DNA of 64,000 nt from Sweltsa coloradensis (lineage: Eukaryota; Arthropoda; Insecta; Plecoptera; Chloroperlidae), in NCBI GenBank assembly GCA_024449915.1, contig JAMZAV010003114.1, positions 1-64,000 on the forward strand, written 5' to 3'. Numbering within the stretch: position 1 is the stretch's first letter; every line of letters begins with the position of its first letter. Shown piece by piece: positions 44,701 to 50,302 of this stretch. The position numbers and the translations under genes were made by a program. A model generated the notes under the pieces. That model was not told the DNA's origin. It was given only the letters and a program-made list of their open reading frames with translations, and ran no database searches.

Positions 44701-46188
44701 CAATTATACTCGTCAGTTTAGATGCGCCAAAGAAAGGCGATTAACCTCGTTGCCTCGTTCCTAATTTAATTAGAAGAAGATAATTTGTTACGAATGCAAT
44801 AATTAATTTGTAATAAAATCCTCATTGACACTTTGTTTTATATAGCCTAGCTACAAATCGACCAACGACTCTGCCGTATATACAGTGGATGTCATTATAT
44901 CACAGGGTCTAATATAATAGGATAATTAATTGAAACCTGTTGATTACTCCACGTAGGAATTAGATAAACATGCGTAAGTATGATAGAACAAATTGCATAT
45001 AATTAATTTAACGCTCTACTAAACCTGACACGTAGCAATGCGCAGTCTGGTTATGCCGTGTCAAAACTAGTCACGCGTGACAGGATGGCGGAAACACGAG
45101 CTATATTAAGTTAAATCACGAATAATTTAACAATTTAACGAGTCGAATTGACTCGCTAATTATTTCCAGAGTTTTCCTACGTTCATAATTTAGCGCAACC
45201 ATTTTATTGGTGCTACAACTTTTACTAGGCCTACTCTAAATGCGAAGAGTTTATAATACTAACGAACAATTATCACTCATCATGTAAAAACATAGGAATG
45301 CGAACAATCGTCAAACGAAATAGTTTAAAAAAAACATCATAGGTACTCATAAGTGGATTTTATGTTTTGGTAGTTGTGGGAAAGCAGCAAATTGCAAAGC
45401 AGGCAAATTTTAGTAGGAGGTGCGGGTGAGGGCACATGCCAGGGGATGTCACTAAATTTAATTACGTATCTTGGAACAAGTCCGTATTATCAACGACCTT
45501 CCAAATAAGATTCTTTCGCAAAGACAAAAGAACCAAATTATCAATCAAAGTTTTGAAATTAAACAAAGGGAAATGTTAATATAATCTGGGCTGAGACACT
45601 GTAGGCTTTACGACCCTTAGATGAGATCTGGATGCTCCTTGGGATGTTGCGTCGTGTCGATGACGAGGCACTGCTCTACGTTTCGCCACCCGTGTTGGCA
45701 GCTTCTTCAAGACTGTCAGTCTTCAGCAGTGTTGCGCTTGGGCTGATGCGTAGTGTCGATGATGAGTCAGATGATCAGTCTTGAAGAAGTCACCAACATG
45801 GGTGGCGAAACGTCGAGCAGCAGCCCAAGCGCAACACTGCTGAAGACTGACAGTCTTGAAGAAGCTGCCAACATGGGTGGCGAAACGTAGAGCAGTGCCT
45901 TATCATCGACACTACGCAACAGCACAAAGATAATCCAGAACTCTTTACTCATAATCGAGGCTATGTTATCCTAGCTTTCTTCTCATCAATTCACTCACCA
46001 GCTAGATGCAGTGCCGCCTCTAGTCCGAAGGCAGTATCACACGAGGTGAGTAGCACGGCGAGGCCTCCGTCCCGGCCCGGGCAGTGGCGTCCCTTGATGC
46101 GGAACAACAGGTAGACGAGGAGGGAGGCGGCGACACCACAGAGAGCCACCAGCTGCAGGGCGAACACCAGCACCGTCTGGTCGTCCAT
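16984..46188 (-). CDS. Atypical membrane-anchored short-chain dehydrogenase/reductase, five joined coding exons
   Basis: Coding order on the minus strand is 46188-45999, 43083-42913, 18470-18318, 17880-17682, 17209-16984: 939 nt, 312 aa plus TAG. All introns are GT-AG; junction phases are 1, 1, 1, 2 and every join is in frame. Seen: a hydrophobic segment at residues 5-29, then a basic stretch, suggesting an N-terminal membrane anchor; a Rossmann start at 44-55 (TSCDTAFG where the family has TGxxxGxG); VFAGVRD at 69-75; LDVT at 96-99; NTAG at 127-130 (family NNAG); N152; NIGA at 176-179 (family serine position); Y193 with R197 in place of the catalytic lysine; QPD at 222-224 (family PG). Length and motif order match the SDR9C-type retinol dehydrogenase, HSD17B2 and BDH1 group, which oxidises or reduces steroids, retinoids or hydroxybutyrate with NAD(P). 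Insect Shroud, an ecdysteroid-pathway SDR, is a possible relative. Substrate is unknown. The changed active site suggests an atypical enzyme or a pseudoenzyme. The intact frame and GC-rich exons argue against a pseudogene. Confidence 0.9.
17245..17627 (-). repeat. tRNA-derived SINE filling SDR intron 4
   Basis: The minus strand starts with a tRNA-like head (GTGGCTCAGTGGTTATAGAC, then GCGGGTTCGAATCCCGC at about 17546-17562). A body follows that shares long stretches with the SINE at 2525-2945 (for example GGCTCC-A-AGTCACC-TTTACA and ATGCCAG-ATCAAC). It takes up about 80% of the 472-bp intron and lies in the same sense as the gene. Confidence 0.7.
17682..17880 (-). CDS. SDR coding exon 4: active-site exon with Ser and Lys replaced
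   Basis: The acceptor is ctaaccctcag before 17880 and the donor ATCAG|GTACGC. The exon is 199 nt, phase 1 in and 2 out, covering residues 173-237 plus partial codons. RLINIGAPLS (173-182) lies where family members have RVVNVSS, so the catalytic serine position reads Gly-Ala. AYTASRFAVEG (192-202) keeps Tyr193, but the lysine four residues on is Arg197. QPDSHSVEY (222-230) replaces the usual PG-x-x-x-T substrate/cofactor loop. No stop codon or frameshift is seen. Confidence 0.94.
18318..18470 (-). CDS. SDR coding exon 3: NTAG motif and catalytic-Asn helix
   Basis: The acceptor is gtcgtgcag before 18470 and the donor AGAG|GTATAT. The exon is 153 nt, phase 1 in and 1 out. It encodes LWAVVNTAGI (122-131), which is the family GLWGLVNNAGI position with the second Asn changed to Thr. 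LKYNVMGTLR (149-158) keeps the Asn (152) that normally completes the SDR catalytic tetrad. FLPLLKNN ends the helix before strand 5. Confidence 0.93.
18719..18985 (-). repeat. Retroelement 3'-end repeat, copy A
   Basis: This tract (ATTTATTTATT, then CCTATTCAGTTAAAA, ACAAAGGAGGACAAC, GATGCAGACACAACAATGAA, GCAATTAATTAATGAACCA) is about 85% like 55345-55640. The ATTT-rich end suggests the 3' tail of a non-LTR element or SINE read on the minus strand. A weak relative lies at 49600-49690. Confidence 0.65.
19389..19870 (-). repeat. Dispersed repeat family Z, copy 1
   Basis: It carries the two hallmarks of a family seen five more times: GGTGGAGGTGCCGGGT at one side and GTGAGACGTGACACACGCAC plus (ACGG)n at the other. 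A 19-base C run (19718-19736) lies inside. Other copies: 22850-23040, 29404-29765, 31125-31325, 32262-32400, 53735-53945. Confidence 0.6.
19920..20225. repeat. Inverted-pair repeat with 56330-56660
   Basis: GGGCCCGGGGTAGAATTGGC, GCTCTGCTAATCGTAAAAGG, AAGTCCACCTCGCAAACATC and the GACGACGATG-rich end recur in reverse order at 56330-56660. A shorter match is at 62795-62925. The internal open frames have no recognisable product. Confidence 0.65.
21570..21665 (-). repeat. tRNA-like SINE fragment (CAGTCAGGA family)
   Basis: It has CAGTCAGGAATTAGTATGAC, then GGGTATCGAATCAACGACCT, the antisense of a SINE whose other copies are at 36795-36880, 48225-48310, 52500-52600, 58775-58850 and 61770-61885. 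It is degenerate. Confidence 0.45.
21750..21910 (+). repeat. 5'-truncated SINE (same family as 2525-2945)
   Basis: CTGACAGGGTTGGCTTGGTC, then CATGACTGAGATGGGTAGAC and a T-rich tail match the reverse complement of the 2525-2945 SINE body and tail; the tRNA head is missing. Confidence 0.55.
22850..23040 (+). repeat. Repeat family Z copy interrupted by a hAT-like end
   Basis: CAACAAGGATGATACATAAT and ACCCGGCACCTCCACCAAC mark family Z. GGGGGTGGGGC occurs on both sides of a short stretch ending TTCCTACGCCACTG, a hAT-type terminus, so a second element was probably inserted and mostly lost. Confidence 0.4.
23590..23785 (+). repeat. Degraded Helentron-like body
   Basis: AATCTCTAAACTTAGACCTG, then GTTC-CGAGTTCAATCGAAGAAATAC match the inner part of the copies at 5475 and 6587; both ends are gone. 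Confidence 0.45.
23786..26103. other. Interior of the 24.4-kb SDR intron, no gene seen
   Basis: One antisense B-box (CGGCACTCGAACCCGGGACC, about 24334) and a GGGTTNGGG-rich stretch (24880-24930) were noted. Open frames are short and unlike any protein I know. Confidence 0.5.
25321..25380 (+). repeat. (GAA)n microsatellite, about 20 units
   Basis: An uninterrupted run of GAA makes poly-Glu and poly-Ser frames on the two strands. It is a purine tract able to form triplex DNA and lies in the large SDR intron. Confidence 0.95.
26112..26528. mobile_element. hAT-type MITE with perfect 8-bp duplication
   Basis: The 38-bp TIR starts CAATGATTTAACATCTATAG on the left and is matched inverted on the right (CTATCCTACAATAGGTGTTT to ATCATTG). 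It is flanked by GTTCATCC at 26104-26111 and 26529-26536. The element is 417 bp with no transposase. The 8-bp duplication points to hAT mobilisation. Confidence 0.85.
27415..27690 (+). repeat. 5'-truncated SINE (same family as 2525-2945)
   Basis: GGTGACTTTGGAGCCGTCCT, GACAGGGTTGGCTTGGTCTG and GACTGACATGGGTATACTCG follow the reverse complement of the 2525-2945 body in order, ending in a short ATTT tail. Confidence 0.6.
28977..29003 (+). repeat. (CAA)n microsatellite
   Basis: About nine CAA units in a row; no coding context. Confidence 0.9.
29404..29765 (-). repeat. Repeat family Z, copy 3
   Basis: GGTGGTGGTGCCGGG and GGTGGAGGTGCCGGGTCA lie 100 bp apart, followed by ATCATCCTTGTTGAAGG and GAGACGTGACACACGCACAG with (ACGG)n, in the same order as at 19389-19870. 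Confidence 0.55.
30235..30300 (-). repeat. SINE tail fragment
   Basis: AAATAAATAAATTGTATTTA, GAGTCTACCCACTCAGTTAT and CTGATTTTCAGTGGGG are nearly identical to 2527-2588; the element is cut off right after. Confidence 0.7.
31125..31325 (+). repeat. Repeat family Z, copy 4 (plus orientation)
   Basis: GGGTCCGTCCGTCTGTGCGT through CCCGGCACCTCCACCAAAA, the reverse order of copy 1, with a run of G in the middle. Confidence 0.55.
32130..32238 (-). pseudogene. LINE reverse-transcriptase C-terminal fragment, minus strand
   Basis: The minus-strand frame reads LLLVKGIKLCNKLPNNIIGN, then LDLLKEN and a stop. This is the same K-G-x-x-x-x-N-K-LP pattern as the fragment at 1328 but a clearly different copy. 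AT-rich 3' UTR sequence runs on to about 31950. The RT domain proper is absent. Confidence 0.6.
32400..33550. other. SDR intron, no gene seen
   Basis: AT-rich. AAAGTTGA-type words occur in loose repetition at 32829-32990 (CGAGAAAGTTGATG, GTAGAAAGTTGATC, TATAGAAAGTTGAC), suggesting an old tandem repeat of about 80 bp. Confidence 0.45.
33554..34173 (+). mobile_element. Helentron-like element, copy 4
   Basis: It runs from TTGATGAGCGTAGCGAGCGA to ACGCTCATCCAACAACGCGC, hairpin AACGC/GCGTT, then GCGAAGCTTCCTAG. T lies on both flanks. The interior holds tandem monomers (GTGTGAAATTTGAGCGCAAT at about 33887, degenerate at 34050). Confidence 0.65.
34190..34345 (+). repeat. (GGGAGA)n purine tract
   Basis: About 155 bp of imperfect GGGAGA/GAGAGG units, nearly pure purine on the plus strand, directly after a Helentron-like end. 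The Arg/Glu and Pro/Ser frames in it are artefacts. Confidence 0.9.
36795..36880 (-). repeat. tRNA-like SINE fragment (CAGTCAGGA family)
   Basis: CAGTCAGGATTGCCGTTGGC, then ACATCGAACCAGCGACCTTC: antisense tRNA B-box-like sequence next to the family's shared CAGTCAGGA segment. Confidence 0.45.
38685..38714 (+). repeat. (CT)n microsatellite
   Basis: About 15 CT units. Confidence 0.95.
41343..41812. mobile_element. 470-bp foldback, arms about 215-225 bp
   Basis: The left arm (CGGCAGCCAAGCTCTCCTTT ... AACTCAAAATCATAACAAAA ATTGCTTGGC) is matched inverted by the right arm (GCCAAGCAATTTTTTTATGA ... GGAGAGCTTGGCTCCG). The spacer is about 35 bp and A- and T-runs lie at the outer ends. Arms are roughly 85-90% alike. 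No coding content. Confidence 0.75.
41925..42620 (+). repeat. Two diverged tandem monomers of about 420 bp
   Basis: TTTGGGCCCACGGTCCCCCC, AATGGTTAAGAGCATGTTTA, TTTTGGTTTTGAAAGC and GTTTCAAAGTTCTA recur in the same order at about 41930-42190 and 42365-42605. No product is recognisable. Confidence 0.65.
42913..43083 (-). CDS. SDR coding exon 2: Rossmann strands 2-3
   Basis: The acceptor gttgttccag precedes 43083 and the donor G|GTGAGT follows 42913. The exon is 171 nt, phase 1 in and 1 out, covering the end of codon 64 to the first base of codon 121. It holds Y-R-V-F-A-G-V-R-D (67-75), matching the second strand and its following loop in retinol dehydrogenase-like SDRs. It also holds LPLDVT (94-99), whose aspartate normally contacts the adenine ring. 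The rest is a helix leading to HLPSGEGG. The following intron is 24,442 bp. Confidence 0.93.
43258..43330 (-). repeat. tRNA-like sequence in the SDR intron
   Basis: The minus strand has TGGTGGCTCAAACGTAACGC (A-box-like) and GCGGGTTCGAATCCC (B-box). The anticodon arm resembles the GACTCNGATTCG type of SINE head, as at 61770. It is not a convincing tRNA gene. Confidence 0.5.
44226..44484 (+). repeat. 40-bp minisatellite, about 6.4 units
   Basis: The unit starts TTGCACTGGGCTGCACTGAG and continues CTACACTGAGCTGCTTGGGG, repeating every 40 bp (one unit is 39). Some copies have CTCAGCTGATTGGGG. The unit itself is built from a 10-bp CTGCACTGAG-like sub-repeat. Confidence 0.95.
45651..45915. repeat. 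Penelope-like inverted repeat with GAAACGT motifs
   Basis: Arms 45651-45744 and 45820-45915 are inverted copies, and the spacer holds a third partial copy. TTGAAGAAG, CTGCC or TCACC, AACATG, GGTGGC, GAAACGT occurs twice on plus and once on minus. It has the layout of a hammerhead core but with the first core C missing or shifted, so it is a degenerate relative only. Confidence 0.55.
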
Positions 46189-46191
46189 TGC
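45999..46191 (-). CDS. SDR coding exon 1: membrane anchor and first Rossmann strand
   Basis: The acceptor is a pyrimidine-rich run ending in cgcag, with the exon starting at 46191 as GCA ATG; the donor is G|GTGAGT with GT at 45998-45997. It encodes residues 1-63 and the first base of codon 64. The ATG at 46188 has G at -3 and +4. Residues 5-29 are hydrophobic. Residues 48-55 (TSCDTAFG) sit where the dinucleotide-binding glycine loop should be, and only the last glycine (G55) is kept. The leading GCA codon stays open into the exon start, so a coding exon upstream could join in phase 0. Confidence 0.88.
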
Positions 46192-46237
46192 CTGCGAGGA
46201 ACAGAGAGAGATACTGTACTGCACTGCAGGGTGTATA

Positions 46238-47496
46238 CAGGGGCGGATTGGGCCGTCGGGCAACCGGGCGAATGCCCGGTGGGCCGGTCTGTTGGTAGGG
46301 CCGGTTGGCCGAAATGCTTTGTCTAAGTATAAAGGCGGCGTCGTATCGGTAATTTTAAAAGTTTGACCTAAATGTTGAATACAGGCAGTATATAATTAGG
46401 GGTAAATTAAGTGTGTACCAAACTTGACAAACACTTTCACGGAACAAACAAATGGAGCCGGGCGTCATTCATTCATTCATTCATTCCTATTGAAATTTGC
46501 AGATGACTACATGATACGTGCGACCACAGTATAGGATCGTATAGGACATGCGTTTTAGGCAAATTTCTGTTCGCTCGGCCAAGATGCATCCGGCGTATAT
46601 GAAACTTTGCAAATTTGTCAATAAAGCATCCATAGACAGCCCTGTGGTCATAGATTTTCCAAATTTTGACGTAATCAGTCAGAAAAAAATCACGAATATG
46701 GTCAATTTTGGAGTTTTTACCAAAATCATGATTCGTGAAAACTAATTTAATTTTTATAAATTATTTTAAAACAAAAATTAAAAATGTGTTACTGCAGAGC
46801 CCTATAATTCCACATTTGTGACACATGTTCAAAATTTCAGACACCTGTGGTGTCAGTTGGCGGCTATTTGCTAACAGCCAAATGTGTCCCATTCCCTCTC
46901 AAGTCTTGAGATCTTTTCTGCCCAAGCTGTCATGTTTATTGGTGCAACTGTCAGACATCGCCCTTGTTTAAAGTCAATGTGTTCACCAGTATTCAATACT
47001 ACGCTATTTTAATTGTTAAATATATAAACGAACCGAATTTGACCATAGGTTACAAATTACCTCGTAAATATTCATAGTGTGAATTATGTGGTTTTAAAAC
47101 AAAAACGTTATACCATATTGCTAATTATGGATAAACGTTCACAAGACAAAAAGCGGACAGTAAAAATAATCGGTGGCGCTGAGAAGGTAAGGGCTAAAAA
47201 GCGACGCATATTGGAAACAGTCAAAATTGTGTACTAAAATAAGTGGTATATTTAGTGTAAGTAGTGCAGTGAGGGCAGTTGCATAATTAGGGAGGGGCGG
47301 GATAAGGCCCTCAAAATGTCTTTTTTGAGCCTAGAAATCGGGAACTAACTAAAAATATGTCCAAAAAAATTTGGCCTTCGGCGAAAAGGCCTCCGGCGGC
47401 TGGGGCTCAGCCCCAGACCTCGCGGTTTTCCACTCATAATTTTGGGCCGCTCATAACAGATTGCCCGGGCCGGTTTTCTTCCCCAATCCGCCCCTG
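46238..47496 (+). mobile_element. Non-autonomous hAT element with perfect 8-bp duplication
   Basis: The ends CAGGGGCGGATTGGG and CCCCAATCCGCCCCTG are inverted copies, and the near-end GGGCAACCGGGC mirrors GCCCGGGC. The flanks are GGTGTATA at 46230-46237 and 47497-47504. It is 1,259 bp, lies 47 bp from the start of SDR coding exon 1 and inside the putative first intron, and retains a 36-codon transposase start. Confidence 0.9.
47127..47237 (+). pseudogene. Probable hAT transposase N-terminal remnant (36 codons)
   Basis: It reads MDKRSQDKKRTVKIIGGAEK, then VRAKKRRILETVKIVY and TAA. A Lys/Arg-rich start with GGAEKxRxKKRR resembles the N-terminus of ZMYM-type hAT transposases. The zinc finger, catalytic core and dimerisation regions are all missing. 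Its place inside a hAT element supports the reading. Confidence 0.5.
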
Positions 47497-47618
47497 GGTG
47501 TATACCACACATCAACAAACATTAGGATACACCAAGAATACTCGGATAAGAAGCAGGTCCAGGGACAATTTCAGGTACCTATTCAGGGACTATAGGAAAT
47601 GCTGTGGAGAGAATATCC

Positions 47619-48175
47619 GGGTCGGGGTATTAGCACAGAAACGCCGTTACACCGAAAACTGAATTGATATTTTTCTAAGTTATCTGAGCAGTATGGGTCT
47701 TTACACCGAATTGCCGTAGCACCGAATCGCCGTTACGCAGAAAATTCGGCAAAAACGTCAGTGTGCGTCTTAAGACCGAAATTCGATGTAACGGTCCATC
47801 CGGATGGGCCGCTACACCGAATCACAGTTGTGTCTTAAGAGTTAACACCGAATTACAGTATGTGTCTTAAGACCGAATCTCAGTCTGTGTCTTAACACCG
47901 AATTACAGTATGTGTCTTAAGGCCGAAATTCGGTGTAACGGCCCATCCGGATGGGCCGCTACACCGAATCACAGTCTGTGTTCTAAGACCGAATCACAGT
48001 ATGTGTCTTAAGTGCAAGTGCGCCTTTGGACCGAAATAAATGAAAAGTATAGATATTTTCGGTATAACGGCGATTCGGTGCAAAGGCCCATACTGTTTTC
48101 AGTTTTAAAGTAAAAACTTAGAAAAATGATTTTTATTTTCAGTATAACGGCGTTTCTGTGCTAATACCCCGACCC
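47619..48175. mobile_element. Foldback transposon with perfect 9-bp duplication
   Basis: The TIR GGGTCGGGGTATTAGCACAG, then AAACGCCGTTA, is matched inverted at the right end; similarity continues past GAAAA. The flanks are AGAATATCC at 47610-47618 and 48176-48184. The 557-bp interior is made of short direct and inverted units (TACACCGAAT, GTGTCTTAAG, CGGCCCATCCGGATGGGCCG). A 9-bp duplication would fit a Mutator-type element. No transposase. Confidence 0.85.
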
Positions 48176-48224
48176 AGAATATCCCAGCATGCGCATTAAC
48201 GACTGAAGTAAACTTTGGAAACAC

Positions 48225-48312
48225 TTTCGGTCAGGATTGCCGGTGGCGGGTTACGACCGACCGGTTTCCCGCGCGTCACGCATGAGCTGTCTCTGTCGGT
48301 GTTCAGATGATG
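48225..48312 (-). repeat. SINE fragment (CAGTCAGGA family)
   Basis: GGTCAGGATTGCCGGTGGCG, then GTTACGACCGACCGGTTTCC: the B-box is already degraded. It sits 40 bp from the 9-bp-duplication foldback. Confidence 0.35.
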
Positions 48313-49164
48313 TATATTGAAGACAGAGGGTTTCCTTCACTTCAGCTCGTCTTCAAACCACCCGACTCGAGCTATATATTTATTTATTATATTTTCGGCG
48401 TCGCTACTCATGTTGTTTCGAGTCTGTACGAATTAAGCAGGAGCGCATAGTGTTAGATCGAGTGTGCACATAGCATATTTGGTATGTTGTTGGATTTCTG
48501 CCGTGTGATTAAGTAGGATATACCTACGTGTTGTTGTTCTACTTATATTACATGAAATTACTTATTCTGCTCATCACAACAGTTGTTTTCTCGTTTAAAT
48601 TAACATTTTTTAAATATGTCCTTGAACGAAAAGAAAAGCCTGCACACAAGTCTCAGAACCCCCCCCCCCCCCCCAAACTAATAATTACCGGGCCCCGCGC
48701 AGCCTAACTAATGGTAGCTCCGCACTTCTGTCGGTATAGGCCTAATCATAATCATGTAACGTTGTGCTTAACAATAACATTAGAGTGTGTTTCTGGTTAA
48801 ATACAGTACGCACCTATCATCTTGCAACTATCAACGGCCACTAAATGATTTCTAAACGTTATTCTCGTTAAAACAGGCGGACCCCTAAAAGGTGATTTCA
48901 ATGCATGTATAAGCCGGAATTCTCGGTGACAGCTTCAAACTAAATGGCCCGTCACGTAAATTGTAAAGCCGGACGCATCTATAGCACGTTGTGCTGCTGT
49001 CACATGTACAGAGAAGTTGGAGCAATATCGGTTCACGACTGTCACGTCTCAAGGGTCTTTATAATAGCTGCGCACCATCACGACGCACTCGTCCGCCTCG
49101 CGTCTCACAATCATAATCTTTATTTCACTTTGATCCAGTACATGGCACGAACATAATCTTCTCG

Positions 49165-49560
49165 GAAAGAAAGAGGTTTAATATCACACATTATTTATTT
49201 ATGAATTGGCCACATACATACATCACTGCCATTTTAGGGGAGGAGGAGAAACCAGGTACCGGCATGTAGCCTACTCCTGTCAAAAAGCACCAATGGGATC
49301 AACGGCTGTACGTCCCATCCGAAAGGACGGTGTAACCTTGACAGTCATACAGGTTTCTCTTTACTAACCCGGACTGCTGAGCAGACGTCGAGGAGAACGA
49401 AGCCGTTACACTAGCTCTCGAACCCTCCATATGCTCTAACCTGCGCAGAGCAGTCACCTACTCTCCCCCTGACCACGCCAAAGGTTGCTTAACTTCGGTG
49501 TTCGAGTGGGTTCAGCTTGAGAGGAGGATCTGCTTGGCTTCGAGTGAGCAAACACCTTTG
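49165..49560 (-). repeat. Possible 5S rRNA-derived SINE
   Basis: On the minus strand CACCGAAGTTAAGCA, then GGCGTGGTCAG and GGGAGAG, follows the order of the arthropod 5S internal promoter (CACCGAAATTAAGCA ... GGCGCGGTTAG ... GGGGGACC), with substitutions. An AAATAAATAAT tail lies at 49185-49200. This is the layout of SINE3-type elements. The match is by eye. Confidence 0.4.
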
Positions 49561-49875
49561 AGCTCAGAATACTTCTGCTATCTGCTCATTATTGATTTAA
49601 CGTATATCCTATCCCGTTATAGGAACTGATTTACAAATGAGGCAAACACATAAAACTATAATTGTACACAATTGCCTGATGTAAAAAGCTGTAACTACCT
49701 GTATTCAAGGTTAAGTGACAATTATAGAAAAAACCAAGGTCATATAAAATTTCACAAGCATTGGATCTAATCCAAGTTCTAACTTCATCACAAGCTATAC
49801 TAAATTAGCAAACTATCATTACAAACATATAGCTGAGTAGATAGATAGATCTTGTAGAATGTGTAGAATGTAGAG

Positions 49876-50294
49876 CAGTGGCGTATCCAGGGGGGGGGGA
49901 GGAGGGACAACCCTCCCGTTTTGTAAAGAAAAAGTGTGGAAGTGCACTTTAACGTTTCAATGGAGAATATAGAATAACGGTTTTATCGCAATTCGCAATA
50001 CTGAGGCAAATTATCATCTGACAAAAAAAAAGGATTTTGGTAGATACAAAGTTGGTTATTTTGATTCTTTAAAACGCACAAATATTTTCACTAAAATGAC
50101 TGAAAAGAAAACTTTTAGATAAAAACAGGATTTAGTAGATAAAAAGTTGGTCATTGTGATGCTTTAAAAACGCACAGATTTTCACCCAAAATAACCTTGA
50201 AGGATAATTTTTCCGGTCCCCCACTTAGCCTTCCGTGCATCTATAAATTAATGAGTTTAGTTTTACCCTTTACGAATTCCTGGATACGCCACTA
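49876..50294. mobile_element. hAT-type MITE with perfect 8-bp duplication
   Basis: The ends CAGTGGCGTATCCAGG and TCCTGGATACGCCACTA are inverted copies. ATGTAGAG flanks both sides (49868-49875 and 50295-50302). It is 419 bp with no open frame of note. The CAGTGGCG terminus and 8-bp duplication are typical of hAT. Confidence 0.9.
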
Positions 50295-50302
50295 ATGTAG
50301 AG

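Noticed and set aside
46084..46326. CAGTGGCG in SDR coding exon 1 as a hAT end
   Set aside because: It is within conserved coding sequence, has no inverted partner or duplication, and is a chance match.
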